From NCBI RefSeq assembly GCF_000003815.2, contig NC_049984.1, positions 94,766 through 158,765 of the forward strand: a stretch of 64,000 nt of DNA, given 5' to 3'. Origin of the DNA: Branchiostoma floridae (Eukaryota; Chordata; Leptocardii; Amphioxiformes; Branchiostomatidae). Positions 21,044 through 31,760 of this stretch are shown here, in pieces. The stretch's first letter is position 1. The number at the start of each line of letters is the position of its first letter. The position numbers were made by a program, and so were the translations under genes. Under the pieces are notes generated by a model, which saw only the letters and a program-made list of their open reading frames with translations, had not been told where the DNA came from and did no database searches.

Positions 21044-21374
21044 CCTTCCACAGTAACAGCTTCTCTCCTAGGCTGCCAAACTATGGAACTATCTGGCTGA
21101 AAACTACTTTCCTCCTGTGGTTACATGTCAAGCCTTCAAAGCCCGAGTAGCATAACAATTTCCTCCATCCATCAAGCTGAACTAGAAGTGGCTTGCATTG
21201 AACTTGGATTGAAGAAATCTATCATAAAAAAACACAACAAAACTCTGTATCATTAGTCCAGACAGTTTTCTGTTTACTTATTGTTTAAGATTTGTTATAT
21301 TTCAGCCATACATAGTATGGTGAAATATATTGTATTCGTAATGTTTCTTTCTTTCTTTCTTTCTTTCTTTCTCC
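21044..21374 (+). mobile_element. LINE 3'-terminal fragment with stem-loop and TTTC tail
   Basis: Around 21055-21155 the sequence codes for NSFSPR, then after a one-base shift AAKLWNYLAENYFP and FKARVA before a stop. This is the conserved C terminus of CR1/L2/Jockey-type reverse transcriptase ORFs. The 3' UTR ends with an inverted repeat (ATATTTCAGCCATAC / GTATGGTGAAATAT, 21298-21331) and a (TTTC)n tail to about 21374. The stem-loop plus microsatellite tail resembles LINE 3' ends recognised by their own RT. Confidence 0.65.
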
Positions 21375-21399
21375 TGTCAAATCTTCAAAGTGATTCATC

Positions 21400-22180
21400 T
21401 CCGCCGTTCCTGGACCGAATGACCTGAAATTTGGCACAGGGGTAGAATGGGCCAATACCTTGATGCTTTTTTCTCAGTTTTTTCATATCTGCCTTTAAAA
21501 TGATTTTATTGAGATTTTTTGGTCAATTTTAGACCAAAACTGTATATTTTGGCCCCTGTACCCTGGTATTACAACCAAATGAGCTGAAATTTGACAGAGA
21601 TGTGCCTTAATAATGCTCCCATATAAATTCGATAACACTTTTGGTGTACAGTACAACAAAATGCTTATTTTTGCGATTTTTTGACCAATTTTCTACCAAA
21701 AAAGGACACTTTTGGTCCCTGTACCCTGGTATTACAACCAAATGAGCTGAAATTTGACAGAGATGTGCCTTGATAATTCCTCCATATAAATTCAATAACA
21801 CTTTTGGTGTACAGTACAACAAAATGCTTATTTTTGCGATTTTTTTTACCAATTTTTGACCAAAAAAGGACACTTTTGGCTCCTGTACCTTGGTATTGCA
21901 ACCGAATGAGCTGAAATTTGACACAGATGTGCCTTGATAATCCCTTCATATAAATTCAATAACACTTTTGGTGTACAGTGCAACAAAATGCTTATTTTTG
22001 CGATTTTTGGCCAATTTTTGACCAAAAAAGGACACTTTTTGCTCCTGTACCCTGGTATTACAATTAAATGACCTGAAATTTGGTATAGATAGGCATTAGA
22101 TACTTGGTAACAAGATTCAAGTAAAATGTTTGACATAAACAACTTTAAAATGATTAATTTTGGCACTTTTCTGAGGGGAA
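21400..22180. repeat. 163-bp tandem repeat, about 4.5 copies
   Basis: The motif CCCTGGTATTACAACC or a close variant recurs at 21561, 21724, 21888 and 22050, giving a period of 162-164 bp. Each unit contains GAGCTGAAATTTG and CTTTTGGTGTACAGT. The edge copies are more diverged. Open frames on the minus strand here follow the repeat and are not genes. Confidence 0.85.
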
Positions 22181-24019
22181 ATTTGTTTTCTTTGGGCCTC
22201 CTGACGCGACCTTCCGTGACCCCGCACAGAGCCACACCTGTGCGCGTCAGCCGGAGAGTTAATTGAATCAAAGACCTAGCCAATCAGCGAAGAGGAGGCC
22301 AAAGGCTAATTAATATTCATAAGCGGGGCCTCATGATCCTGTATATAGCAGTGTTCCCGCCAGGGGGAGCGAAGCCCGCCTAAGGCTCTCGCATTTTAGA
22401 CTATTCAGAAGGCTTTATATTGTATCAGTTCTTAGGGGCATATCTATGATAATCGCAGCAGTCACTTAACTTCTCTTCAGGAGTTTAGTGTAACACTATT
22501 TCAGGTCAAACCGTCAAAGGCAACTAAAAACAAACTTTAACGTTACTGAGTTCAACAGTACTTATAACTTGTTATCCGAAGTTGAAACGCTAGCGATGGT
22601 ATTTTCGGGTCAAAGCTTCAAAGACAACTAAAACCTCATAAACAACAAACTTAACTTAGCTCAACAGTATATAAAAATATTGTACGGGTTGCCATCCTTA
22701 GTTGAAGCGCTTATTTATAGCGCTAGTATCTTCGCTGCGCCGTTAGCCGCCGTGCGACTTTTGTTGACGGTCTGATATCCCTACGTCGCCGCCTCGCTGA
22801 TATTCCCACGGACATGTTTCAAGAAAAATACCCAGCAAAAACACTGTTCTGCGTCAAATTCTATTCTATAAAACATGTGGGACTCAGTGTTACAGTCTAA
22901 ATATTTTGTATAAGCAACGCTGTAGGAAAGAAGGTCCAAGCAATGTAAAACATCACGTAGCAAGAAGTTCGCTGTCAACTGGCACACAGCACATGACTGT
23001 TTGAAACTCTAAGTCTAATCAACAGCCGTGTTTGATTGATAGCCGGCGGTCCTTTGATGAAGTCGGCGAAAGGTGCGTTAGTTAGAAAATCTGCGTTTAG
23101 TTTTGATACGTAATTATAAGTTAGACAGTGGCGAGAATGATTATTTTCTCATCAATATTTCTCTGCAGAATTATTTGAACTTAATTGTACATCTAAACAA
23201 TTGGCTTACCTGTGCAATGTTTATATGATTAATGATCAGTGTACTGAAATCATGTGTAACGTATGGCTCCTAGTCAATAGATCAGCATTTTCTCTATAGT
23301 GACCACCTGTCTATAGTGGCCCCATTTCCTAGTGCTGTTGTTGTTTGACATAAACTTTGAACATTTAAATTGTAAGTAACTTTATACTGCCAGAGTTTCA
23401 GCCCAATAAAACACTCTCAGCGCCAGGGTATGAACAGACTGACCAGACAGACGAAAATAAAATCCTCGAACAAGGTTCAAATGTATCTTCCGGGTCTGGC
23501 AGGAAGTTGTTAAACTAAAATAAGAATAGGCTCGATGGCTGATTGCATACAAAGTAAAACAATTTAACAGTTTTACAGCTTGAAGAAAACAAACGCTCCT
23601 ACAGTACCTGCACCTGCTTGATAATTATCAAATCGTTTGCCCTACTTGAATAAAAAAAGTTCACTGCAATAATAAATGTACCCACATCACAAGGAGCTTA
23701 TACTTTTTTAAACTTACACCAAGTTATCGTACTGAAAATTGTTAATGACATTACATGAAGTCATTCAACAATTTTCAGTCATGATGAAAATTTTCTGAAT
23801 GGAATGTGATTATTGTCATTTTCTGAAAAATAGAAGCAAGCTCTGTTTTTACCTGGAATCAATTCACAATACCAGTCCCCTTTGGGGAATAATGTACTGT
23901 TAATATGATGTTCCATTTTTGCGCAGGGGTGATTTGGAACAGTCCAATGTTGCATGGGAAGGGGTATGGCTGAAATATGCTGTATTTGCTCTTAAGCAAA
24001 TGTCGGCCTTTCTAGTTGC
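22181..24019. other. Intergenic region; promoter-like patch and imperfect repeats
   Basis: A GC-rich patch (22195-22350) has a CCAAT box (AGCCAATCAG), an 8-bp inverted repeat CTGACGCG/CGCGTCAG and a TATA-like TGTATATAG. From about 22500 to 22735 an imperfect two-copy repeat of roughly 120 bp is visible (GGTCAAA, CAACTAAAA, CAACAGTA). I see no coding exon. Confidence 0.5.
22349..22420 (+). mobile_element. Possible left end of an hAT-like element
   Basis: CAGTGTTCCCGCCAGG matches 15 of 16 bases of the terminal repeat of the intact hAT-type element at 34136. The bases behind it (GCGAAG..., CTCGCATTTTA) resemble its subterminal region. I found no matching right end, so this is a fragment or a diverged copy. 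Confidence 0.45.
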
Positions 24020-24135
24020 TTATGTTTTGTATTTATTGCTCATGTATTGTAGGACTCCAGGAAGAATAATGACACTACATTTAGTATCACTAAAGAAGAT
24101 CCAAATAACACAAACAAACAAACAAACAAAAAAAA
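24020..24135 (+). mobile_element. Retroelement 3' end with CAAA tail
   Basis: An imperfect stem-loop (TGACACTA / TAGTATCA) is followed by a (CAAA)n and A-rich tail, as in non-LTR element 3' ends. Family is uncertain. The short open frame over it is not a convincing protein. Confidence 0.4.
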
Positions 24136-24773
24136 ACTTACCGCTAAACACAGCCCTCCTATCAGCGACCTGCAGTTGCAACAAACCTCCCACCTCCGTC
24201 TGACCAGACGTACAACAATCACATGGCTCGAGTTCAGCTATCCTCGTTACCATGACAACCACAGAAACCACGACCGATACATGACAGAGGACAAAGGATA
24301 TTTCCTCCCCTTGATTATTGATTGCCGTTAGCGAGTGAGCTTACAAACAGAAACTATTGATTAATCGCCAGGAAAGTTTGATGGAGCGACGCAAGGCGAA
24401 CAACCACTCAGAGTTACAATAGTTGGGGTTTGCGTCAAGGACAGAGGAGAGGGCTTCTGGGTTTGGGTTTTGGGGGTGAGTGGGGAGGATGTCTGGTGTC
24501 AAGTGCATTGACCTACAATTCTGGGGCTGGAAACAGGACGCAGGGGAAACCTGAAGAAGGTGAACCTGTGATAGGAGTCAACATTAGGACAACAATCATA
24601 GCTTAAGTTAACGTCCTTCCTGCATAAAATGGTGCATATGGCAGTGCCCATCTCTGTTTCAATAGCCCTTGGGCTACACAATCACTTAACAGCAGGGGGC
24701 TAGTCCATTGGCAGTGGTGTGTGTGTTCAACCACTTCCCCAAATGCTGAGTGCTAAGGAGAGATAGCAATATA
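24136..24773. other. Non-coding, nothing specific
   Basis: I see no exon or mobile element. Near 24315-24400 there are several homeodomain-like ATTGATT motifs in a conserved-looking, moderately CpG-rich context, which could be a regulatory patch. This is weak inference. Confidence 0.3.
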
Positions 24774-24985
24774 CTGTAAAAATGCATTTCGCTGGAATTA
24801 AATTTTGCGGTAGCAGGAAAAATGACTTTTCGCAGTAGTTGTAATTTCACGGATTCCGAAACACCTTCGACTGCAGTCTAACACCATAATAGGAAAAATG
24901 TTCGCGGTTGTTTTAAGTTTGCGGTGAAGCGGCCACCGCGAAAACCGCCAACATTAATCCACCGCGAACATTTCTACATGTACAG
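24774..24985 (+). mobile_element. 212-bp MITE, copy 1
   Basis: The element begins CTGTAAAAATG and ends CATGTACAG, and is flanked by TA on both sides. It is rich in CGCGGT/ACCGCG motifs. A second copy of exactly the same length lies in inverted orientation at 27929-28140. TA flanks and terminal inverted repeats fit a Tc1/mariner-type miniature element. Confidence 0.75.
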
Positions 24986-25206
24986 TATGTTCCAAAGTAG
25001 CCAATTTGATCTTCTCATTAACAAACAAAAGTTTTTAAAAAAGAGGCTAAGCTCCAAATTCAGGCCTTCGTATTGTAAACACAGTTTCGGAGAGTTTTAG
25101 GTTTTCCTCCCAGCTCACATCTCCTTAAAAGAATCTCACTTAAAAGTTAAATTTGTCCATGAACCTAGGAAATATAATAGGTGTGAACTTACCGAGGAAA
25201 CAAGTA

Positions 25207-25725
25207 TGCATCCAATATCAACCACGCTCCAATATTAACCACCCTCCAATAGTGGTGCGTACCTAGAGCCCGGACTTGGAATTGGACCTAAAAATGTTTA
25301 GGTCCAAGTCCAAAAGAAAACATAAATGTCCGGAGCCAAGTCCGGACTTGCAAAAAGCAATCTGTCACTTATATTCCCTTTTTTGTTCTAAACCATCTAA
25401 AACCTTCCATAGACTTCCATTTGCACTGGAAAAAGACCCAAAAAAAAGTTCGTGTTTACACTGGCTGTCTATCATCTTCATGCATTTTTCACATTGCAGT
25501 TCAATTCATGTTAACATGCAATTTTATATGCACCATCCCTCCTCCCACTCAAAAAAAAAAAAAAACATGCACATAATATGCAATGATGGGTTCAGGTCCG
25601 GACCTGAACCTGAACTGCTGGACCTGAATCCGGACCTGAACTTGAAATTGAGTTTGCACCACTACCCTCCAATATCAACCAAATGCTCCAATATTAACCA
25701 CCCTGGAATATTAACCACCTGTTAA
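25207..25725. repeat. Short CTCCAATATTAACCAC array interrupted by a transposon
   Basis: Copies of a unit of about 18 bp (CTCCAATATTAACCACC) occur before 25249 and after 25665. The array was split by the 415-bp element at 25250. Confidence 0.7.
25250..25664. mobile_element. 415-bp hAT-type MITE with 8-bp TSD
   Basis: The termini TAGTGGTGC and GCACCACTA are inverted repeats. The flanks CCCTCCAA (25242-25249 and 25665-25672) are an exact 8-bp duplication, the hallmark of hAT transposition. The subterminal parts contain inverted GGTCCGGACC-like blocks. There is no transposase. Confidence 0.8.
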
Positions 25726-26346
25726 ACACCACTGTTACGCAGCGGGCATCAGAAGGTCACGTGTCTCGGATGGTCGGATGTTTTAATACTCGCTGATTAC
25801 AGCGTTCTGGTTGGCTGGTCTCTAATCTGCATGCCCGATCGACACTACGCCCCACTTCACGCCGCACGCTGTTCCCTTGTCGACATGTCACCGCTCATTA
25901 CAGCAGACACGCCTCAGGCAACAGCAAGTTATTTCCTTGTTTGTCAGATAATTGTCAACAAAAATTTAGCATGGGATCAAGTCGAACACCTGAATCTATG
26001 TTCGCTGTTTAAAAACTATGGACTTGAAGAGTTTCCCTTACAAAGTTTTGCTTAGTTAGTTTGACTTTGAACCTTTCTTTGTTCACAAGACATATTCTTA
26101 ATTGTATATTGATATCTGTATTATGCTTCATTGCAATTTGAAATGAGCTATTTTTTACATAGGTGTAGTTGATGCTCACTGTTATCTTTTGTGTGTGGCA
26201 GGGCAGCTTGTAGAGTTGCTTATTAAAGTTATAGATGCACACGTTTTGCTCTCCGATTTGCATCATGAAAAATTCAAATAAAACAAAAAGAACGAAGGTC
26301 AAATCAGGCCATAGACCACTTTTCATGATCATGGGTAAGGACATGT
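25726..26346. other. Non-coding, nothing specific
   Basis: Mixed-composition sequence with a possible E-box context (GGTCACGTGTC, 25755-25765). No exon, repeat or mobile element is recognised. Confidence 0.3.
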
Positions 26347-26545
26347 AGGTCAGAGGTCATGAATGAGGATGTGAAGGTCAGAGGTCATGAATGAGGACGT
26401 GAGGGTCAGCGGTCATGAGTGAAGATGTGAGGGTCAGAGGTCATGGGTGAGACCACGAGGGTCAGATGTCATGAGTGAGGACGTGAGGGTCAGAGGTCAT
26501 GAGTGAGGGTCAGAGGTCATGAGTGAAGAAGTGAGGGTCAGACAT
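26347..26545 (+). repeat. 28-bp minisatellite carrying AGGTCA direct repeats
   Basis: RGGTCA motifs start at 26347, 26375, 26403, 26431, 26459, 26487, 26507 and 26535. All steps are 28 bp except one 20-bp unit. The first two units contain AGGTCAGAGGTCA, a perfect DR1 nuclear-receptor site, and later units have GGGTCAGAGGTCA. Confidence 0.85.
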
Positions 26546-26796
26546 ATAACAAAGATATAGATTACATTTGTGTTACTGTCAATGTTCATCTTCAAGTTGA
26601 ACTTAATTTTTTTCACACCTCAGAAACAGAGAATTGATCTGGTTTGGCCCCAACAGACAATACCATGGCAGCAGCTGACATGACGACACGAGCAGACGTT
26701 CCGCCGTCACACGGCGTGGCCAGCTGAGCGGAGACACGTTTCATTTGTGGGCAGGAAATCAATAAATGTTCCTGTTTCTGCCATATTCTCAACAGC

Positions 26797-26956
26797 TACC
26801 ATTGGAAGGACTGTATAGTGACCATTGGTAGGAATGTATAGTGACCATTGGTAGGAATGTATAGTGACCATTGGTAGGAATGTATAGTGACCATTGGTAG
26901 GAATGTATAGTGACCATTGGTAGGAATGTATAGTGACCATTGGTAGGAATGTATAG
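26797..26956. repeat. 23-bp minisatellite, 6-7 copies
   Basis: The unit ACCATTGGTAGGAATGTATA plus GTG is repeated six times almost without change, with a diverged copy at the left end. Minus-strand open frames over it are repeat artefacts. Confidence 0.9.
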
Positions 26957-27928
26957 CTTTATCAGGGTTTAATTGGAGAACACAAATTATTGTTTTTCAA
27001 TACAACCTACAATAAGATACCACAGAAGAATGGAAACTACGAATATCAGGTTATGCAGAAAAAATAGTTTGGAAAAAAAAAAGAATCCACACTAAGAAAT
27101 CAATATACAGTACCTTAAAAGTCTGAACATGAAATCTTACATAAGACAGCAGTACAATAAATATAGTATTCTCATGTTAGGGAGTCACAGGAGAATACGG
27201 TTCATTTTTCTTTACAATTTACATCAATTCCCATAATTCTAATTCCATCGGATGTCATGTGGAAGGATTTCTGCTTTGACTTTGATTTCTGCTGGTGGCA
27301 CAGAAGCGTTTCCTGTGACTTCCCGGGTGCTTATAGCTGAAGGCACGTCTCCTGATGTCCATGTATATTTATAGCTTATACATCACCAAGTAACGTTAGT
27401 ACACATTTATACACGCAAGTCTGTCGCTCTATCATGTCATGGGCAATGATTGTCACAGTAAAATTCCCCTGATGTCTTTATTTATTTCATTATTCTGATG
27501 CATACAGTTAAGGTTATTCCACACCAATGCATTATCAAAGATGGTTTGAACAGTTCCCAAAGCAAAAATGCTAAAATCAAGATGGAGATAGCGTTTGGAG
27601 GAATCTGACTTTATCTTTTCTTTTATTTTCTTATTTTGACGAGGCATGCAAGCCTGTCGTTTTCTAAACTGAAAAGGGCAGAAGGTTTGCAGCAATTTGT
27701 GGTGTTCAATATTGAGATTCAGCTTGATAAGACTGAAAAGAGCAGACAGTTTGCAGGATGTGGTGATGAATATTGAGATTCACAGCCGTCCTTCAGAGCA
27801 GATATCGTACTGCTGAATAAGGCATTTATCATTTATCTCCCTCCGTCAGGCCAGCTTCGTGAGGCGTCCGTCTTCATTCCGAGCGGCAAATTTATAGCAA
27901 GGGAACAATAGACGCTCTATCACTAGTA
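26957..27928. other. Non-coding, nothing specific
   Basis: AT-rich sequence with A runs. An imperfect repeat of about 55 bp occurs near 27670-27780 (CTGAAAAGRGCAGA, ATATTGAGATTCA). No gene is recognised. Confidence 0.4.
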
Positions 27929-28140
27929 CTGTAAATGCAGAAATGTTCACGGTGGATTAATGTTCGCGGTTTTCGCGGTGACCATTTTACCGCGAACTCA
28001 AAACCACCGCGAACATTTTTCTATTATGGTATTAGATTGCAGTCTATGGTGTTACCGCGAAATTAAAACCACCGCGAAAAGTCATTTTTCCCGCTACCGC
28101 GAAATTAGATCCCAGCGAACTTGCACAAATACATTTACAG
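27929..28140 (-). mobile_element. 212-bp MITE, copy 2 (inverted)
   Basis: The element begins CTGTAAATGCAG, ends CATTTACAG and has TA flanks. Its reverse complement aligns along its full length with the copy at 24774-24985. The two copies form an inverted pair about 2.9 kb apart. Confidence 0.78.
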
Positions 28141-28574
28141 TATCAGGGCCGCCTCAGCAGCAGGGACGCACCATGATCGCAGCAGAGGGGCACTCATTAC
28201 AGCCCCCTGTATGGTTAGTGTGGTTTGTGTAGAGTTACATAGGTTTCCTTTCACCTAAAGTCTTGTTTATTAAAATCCGCAATACAATTTCAGGTTTCTG
28301 AAGAGGAGCAGCAAGGTTTATATCAGGTTCTGATGAGGTTCTGCTTCATATGTCTCCATTTCACCTATCAGGAAAAATGTTTTTTTAAGGTCCTGCATGC
28401 CTTGAAGTAAAGGTAAACATGTTCTCATCATTACTAGTATGTATGACCATTTGTAATGTTTAACTTTACATTTAAAACAACATGGAAAGTCAGTCAGTTG
28501 AACTCTCCCAAATGAAAGATCACACCTCTGACAAGTAGTAAATCAACATATTTTATACATATATATTTATAATT

Positions 28575-28933
28575 TAAGGCTCGAAATTCATTTTTGGGAT
28601 TAGGTGCATTGGTGCACCCGGCTTAAAAAATTGGGTGCACCAAAAAATTTTGGGGTGCACCACTTAAATTTAAGTAATAACCTAATAATAAAACTTAGTT
28701 ACAAGCTATCAAATTCTTCAAGTACTAATACTACTATGACAGACATTTTTATTTATCTTTCTTACACTTAGATGTCAAGAATATGATGTATACTAGTATA
28801 CTTTGATAGCTATATGTACATAAACATAAGAAAATAATTGGGTGCACCCTGTGCACCCACAAAAAATAATTGGGTGCACAACTCCAATATTGGGTGCACC
28901 TGGGTGCACATGCAACCAGTATTTCGAGCCCTG
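28575..28933. mobile_element. MITE-like element with GGCTCGAAAT ends
   Basis: The ends TAAGGCTCGAAAT and ATTTCGAGCCCTG are inverted repeats. Internally, GGGTGCACC and its complement recur many times in both halves. No clean 8-bp duplication is visible, so the flanks may be decayed. An hAT-like origin is inference. Confidence 0.6.
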
Positions 28934-29254
28934 TGATTAAAAACATGATCCTCTTGTGTTAATTCAAACATTACGACCAATCTATCCTGTCATCAGCCCT
29001 ACTCTCCACCATCCCTCCTCCCCACAGAGCAGCTGACTATGATCGAGTTAAGGCAGTCTTAGCTGCTGATTTGCATAACACAGCAGACAACAAGATTACG
29101 GGTTATATATAGACATCCCTGCAGGAACCCACAGGAGAGCTGACAGGCTGCGGGCTGGCATGTATCAACTAACCAAGTACGGAGCAGGAGCTTTTAGTGA
29201 CAAGTGTAACAGTGGGGTTCTAGCGCTGCCAAACTGACCACGCCAACAGCTCTT
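28934..29254. other. Non-coding, nothing specific
   Basis: No exon or repeat is recognised in this interval between the MITE-like element and the tRNA-like sequence. Confidence 0.3.
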
Positions 29255-29340
29255 GAGCTTTTGGTGTTGTGGTTAGCACGTTGGATTTGTGATCCGGCTG
29301 CCCGGGTTTGGCGCAGGTTCGAATCCCGGGAGTCGGGATG
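29255..29340 (+). mobile_element. tRNA-like SINE head
   Basis: A perfect B box GGTTCGAATCC (29316-29326) lies downstream of an A-box-like TGTGGTTAGCACG (about 29268-29280). A TGTG run sits in the place of an anticodon loop. Extra bases between anticodon and T arm and the lack of a full acceptor stem make a functional tRNA unlikely, so a tRNA-derived SINE promoter is preferred. Confidence 0.55.
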
Positions 29341-29635
29341 TTGTTTCTTTCTGTTCTTACTCGCCCCTCTGAATTTCTACACAATGGAAAAGAAAAGGTG
29401 ACATTTGACAGGTTGACAGATATCGGGTCTCTAGATGAAACAATGAGGAGTAATGAAGAGGTGAATCTTTGGCCATGTGAGAATTATGTGAATCCAATGT
29501 AATTTGCAGCAGTCTCCAAGTGTGAAGAAAAAGAAAAGTTTTACCTTACAACATTTCTGAGGGTCTGCATGGGGGATTCCCAAGAACAGCCCACGTATTA
29601 CGCTAAAATCAAGGAAGGCGATCAAGCAGTGTGAG

Positions 29636-31760
29636 TCTTACAGCCCTATACAGCACTAATACATTCTGTAACACAGCCCTGTACAGCACTAATACCTGCT
29701 GTAACACAGCCCTGTACAGCACTAATACCTGCTGTAACACAGCCCTGTACAGCACTAATACATTCTGTAACACAGCCCTGTACAGCACTAATACCTGCTG
29801 TAACACAGCCCTGTACAACACTAATACCTGCTGTAACAGTGGCAGCCTTACAGCCCTGTACAGCACTAATACCTGCTGTAACAGTGGCAGCCTTACAGCC
29901 CTGTACAGCACTAATACCTGCTGTATCAGTGGCAGCCTTACAGCCCTGTACAGCACTAATACATTCTGTAACACAGCCCTGTACAACACTAATACCTGCT
30001 GTAACAGTGGCAGCCTTACAGCCCTGTACAGCACTAATACCTGCTGTAACAGTGGCAGCCTTACAGCCCTGTACAGCACTAATACCTGCTGTAACTTACA
30101 GCCCTGTACAGCACTAATACCTGCTATAACACCCCTGTACAGCACTAATACCTGCTGTAACAGTGGCAGCCTTACAGCCCTGTACAGCACTAATACCTGC
30201 TGTATCAGTGAGAAACTTACAGCCCTGTACAGCACTAATACCTGCTGTAACTCACAGCCCTGTACAGCACTAATACCTGCTGTAACAGTGGCAGCCTTAC
30301 AACCCTGTACAGCACTAATACCTGCTGTAACTCACAGCCCTATACAGCACTAATACCTGCTGTAACTCACAGCCCTGTACAGCACTAATACCTGCTGTAA
30401 CTTACAGCCCTGTACAGCACTAATACCTGCTGTAACTTACAGCCCTGTACAGCACTAATACCTGCTGTAACTCACAGCCCTGTACAGCACTAATACCTGC
30501 TGTAACAGTGGCAGCCTTACAGCCCTGTACAGCACTAATACCTGCTGTAACTCACGGCCCTGTACAGCACTAATACCTGCTGTAACAGTGGCAGCCTTAC
30601 AGCCCTGTATAGCACTAATACCTGCTGTAACTCACGGCCCTATACAGCACTAATACCTGCTGTAACTCACAGCCCTGTACAGCACTAATACCTGCTGTAA
30701 CTCACAGCCCTGTACAGCACTAATACCTGCTGTAGCACAGCCCTGTACAGCACTAATACCTGCTGTAACAGTGGCAGCCTTACAGCCCTGTATAGCACTA
30801 ATACCTGCTGTAACTCACGGCCCTATACAGCACTAATACCTGCTGTAACTCACAGCCCTGTACAGCACTAATACCTGCTGTAACTCACAGCCCTGTACAG
30901 CACTAATACCTGCTGTAGCACAGCCCTGTACAGCACTAATACCTGCTGTAACAGTGGCAGCCTTACAGCCCTATACAGCACTAATACCTGCTGTAACTTA
31001 CAGCCCTGTACAGCACTAATACCTGCTGTAACTTACAGCCCTGTACAGCACTAATACCTGCTGTAACAGTGACAGCCTTACAGCCCTGTACAGCACTAAT
31101 ACCTGTTGTAACTTACAGCCCTGTACAGCACTAATACCTGCTGTAACAGTGGGAGCCTTACAGCCCTGTACAGCACTAATACCTGCTGTAACTCACAGCC
31201 CTATACAGCACTAATACCTGCTGTAACACCCCTGTACAGCACTAATACATGCTGTAACACAGCCCTATAAAGCACTAATACCTGCTGTAACACAGCCCTG
31301 TACAGCACTAATACCTGCTGTAACACAGCCCTGTACAGCACTAATACATGCTGTAACACAGCCCTGTACAGCACTAATACCTGCTGTAACACCCCTGTAC
31401 AGCACTAATACCTGCTGTAACACAGCCCTGTATAGCACTAATACCTGCTGTAACATAGCCCTGTACAGCACTAATACCTGCTGTAACATAGCCCTGCACA
31501 GCACTAATACCTGCTGTATCAGTGAGAAACTTACAGCCCTGTACATCACTAATACCTGCTGTAACTCATAGCCCTGTACAGCACTAATACCTGCTGTAAC
31601 TTACAGCCCTGTACAGCACTAATACCTGCTGTAACACAGCCCTGTACAGCAACAGTGGCAGCCTTACTGAGTACAGCCCTGTACAGCACTAATACATGCT
31701 GTAACTTACAGCCCTGTACAACAACAGCGGCAGCCTTACTGAGTACAGCCCTGTATATAG
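29636..31760. repeat. 2.1-kb 33-bp minisatellite
   Basis: The core unit ACAGCCCTGTACAGCACTAA plus TACCTGCTGTAAC is 33 bp and is repeated several dozen times. Some units carry a 12-15 bp spacer (AGTGGCAGCCTT). Because 33 is divisible by three, long open frames run through several frames on both strands. These are artefacts. Each unit holds the inverted pair TACAGC/GCTGTA. Confidence 0.95.

Noticed and set aside
29255-29340. Functional tRNA-His gene
   Set aside because: A GTG run is present, but acceptor stem pairing and normal arm lengths are not. A SINE head is more likely.
29636-31760. CRISPR-like array of regularly spaced repeats
   Set aside because: Repeat units are contiguous, with no unique spacers, and the DNA is eukaryotic with introns and LINEs. 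It is a minisatellite.
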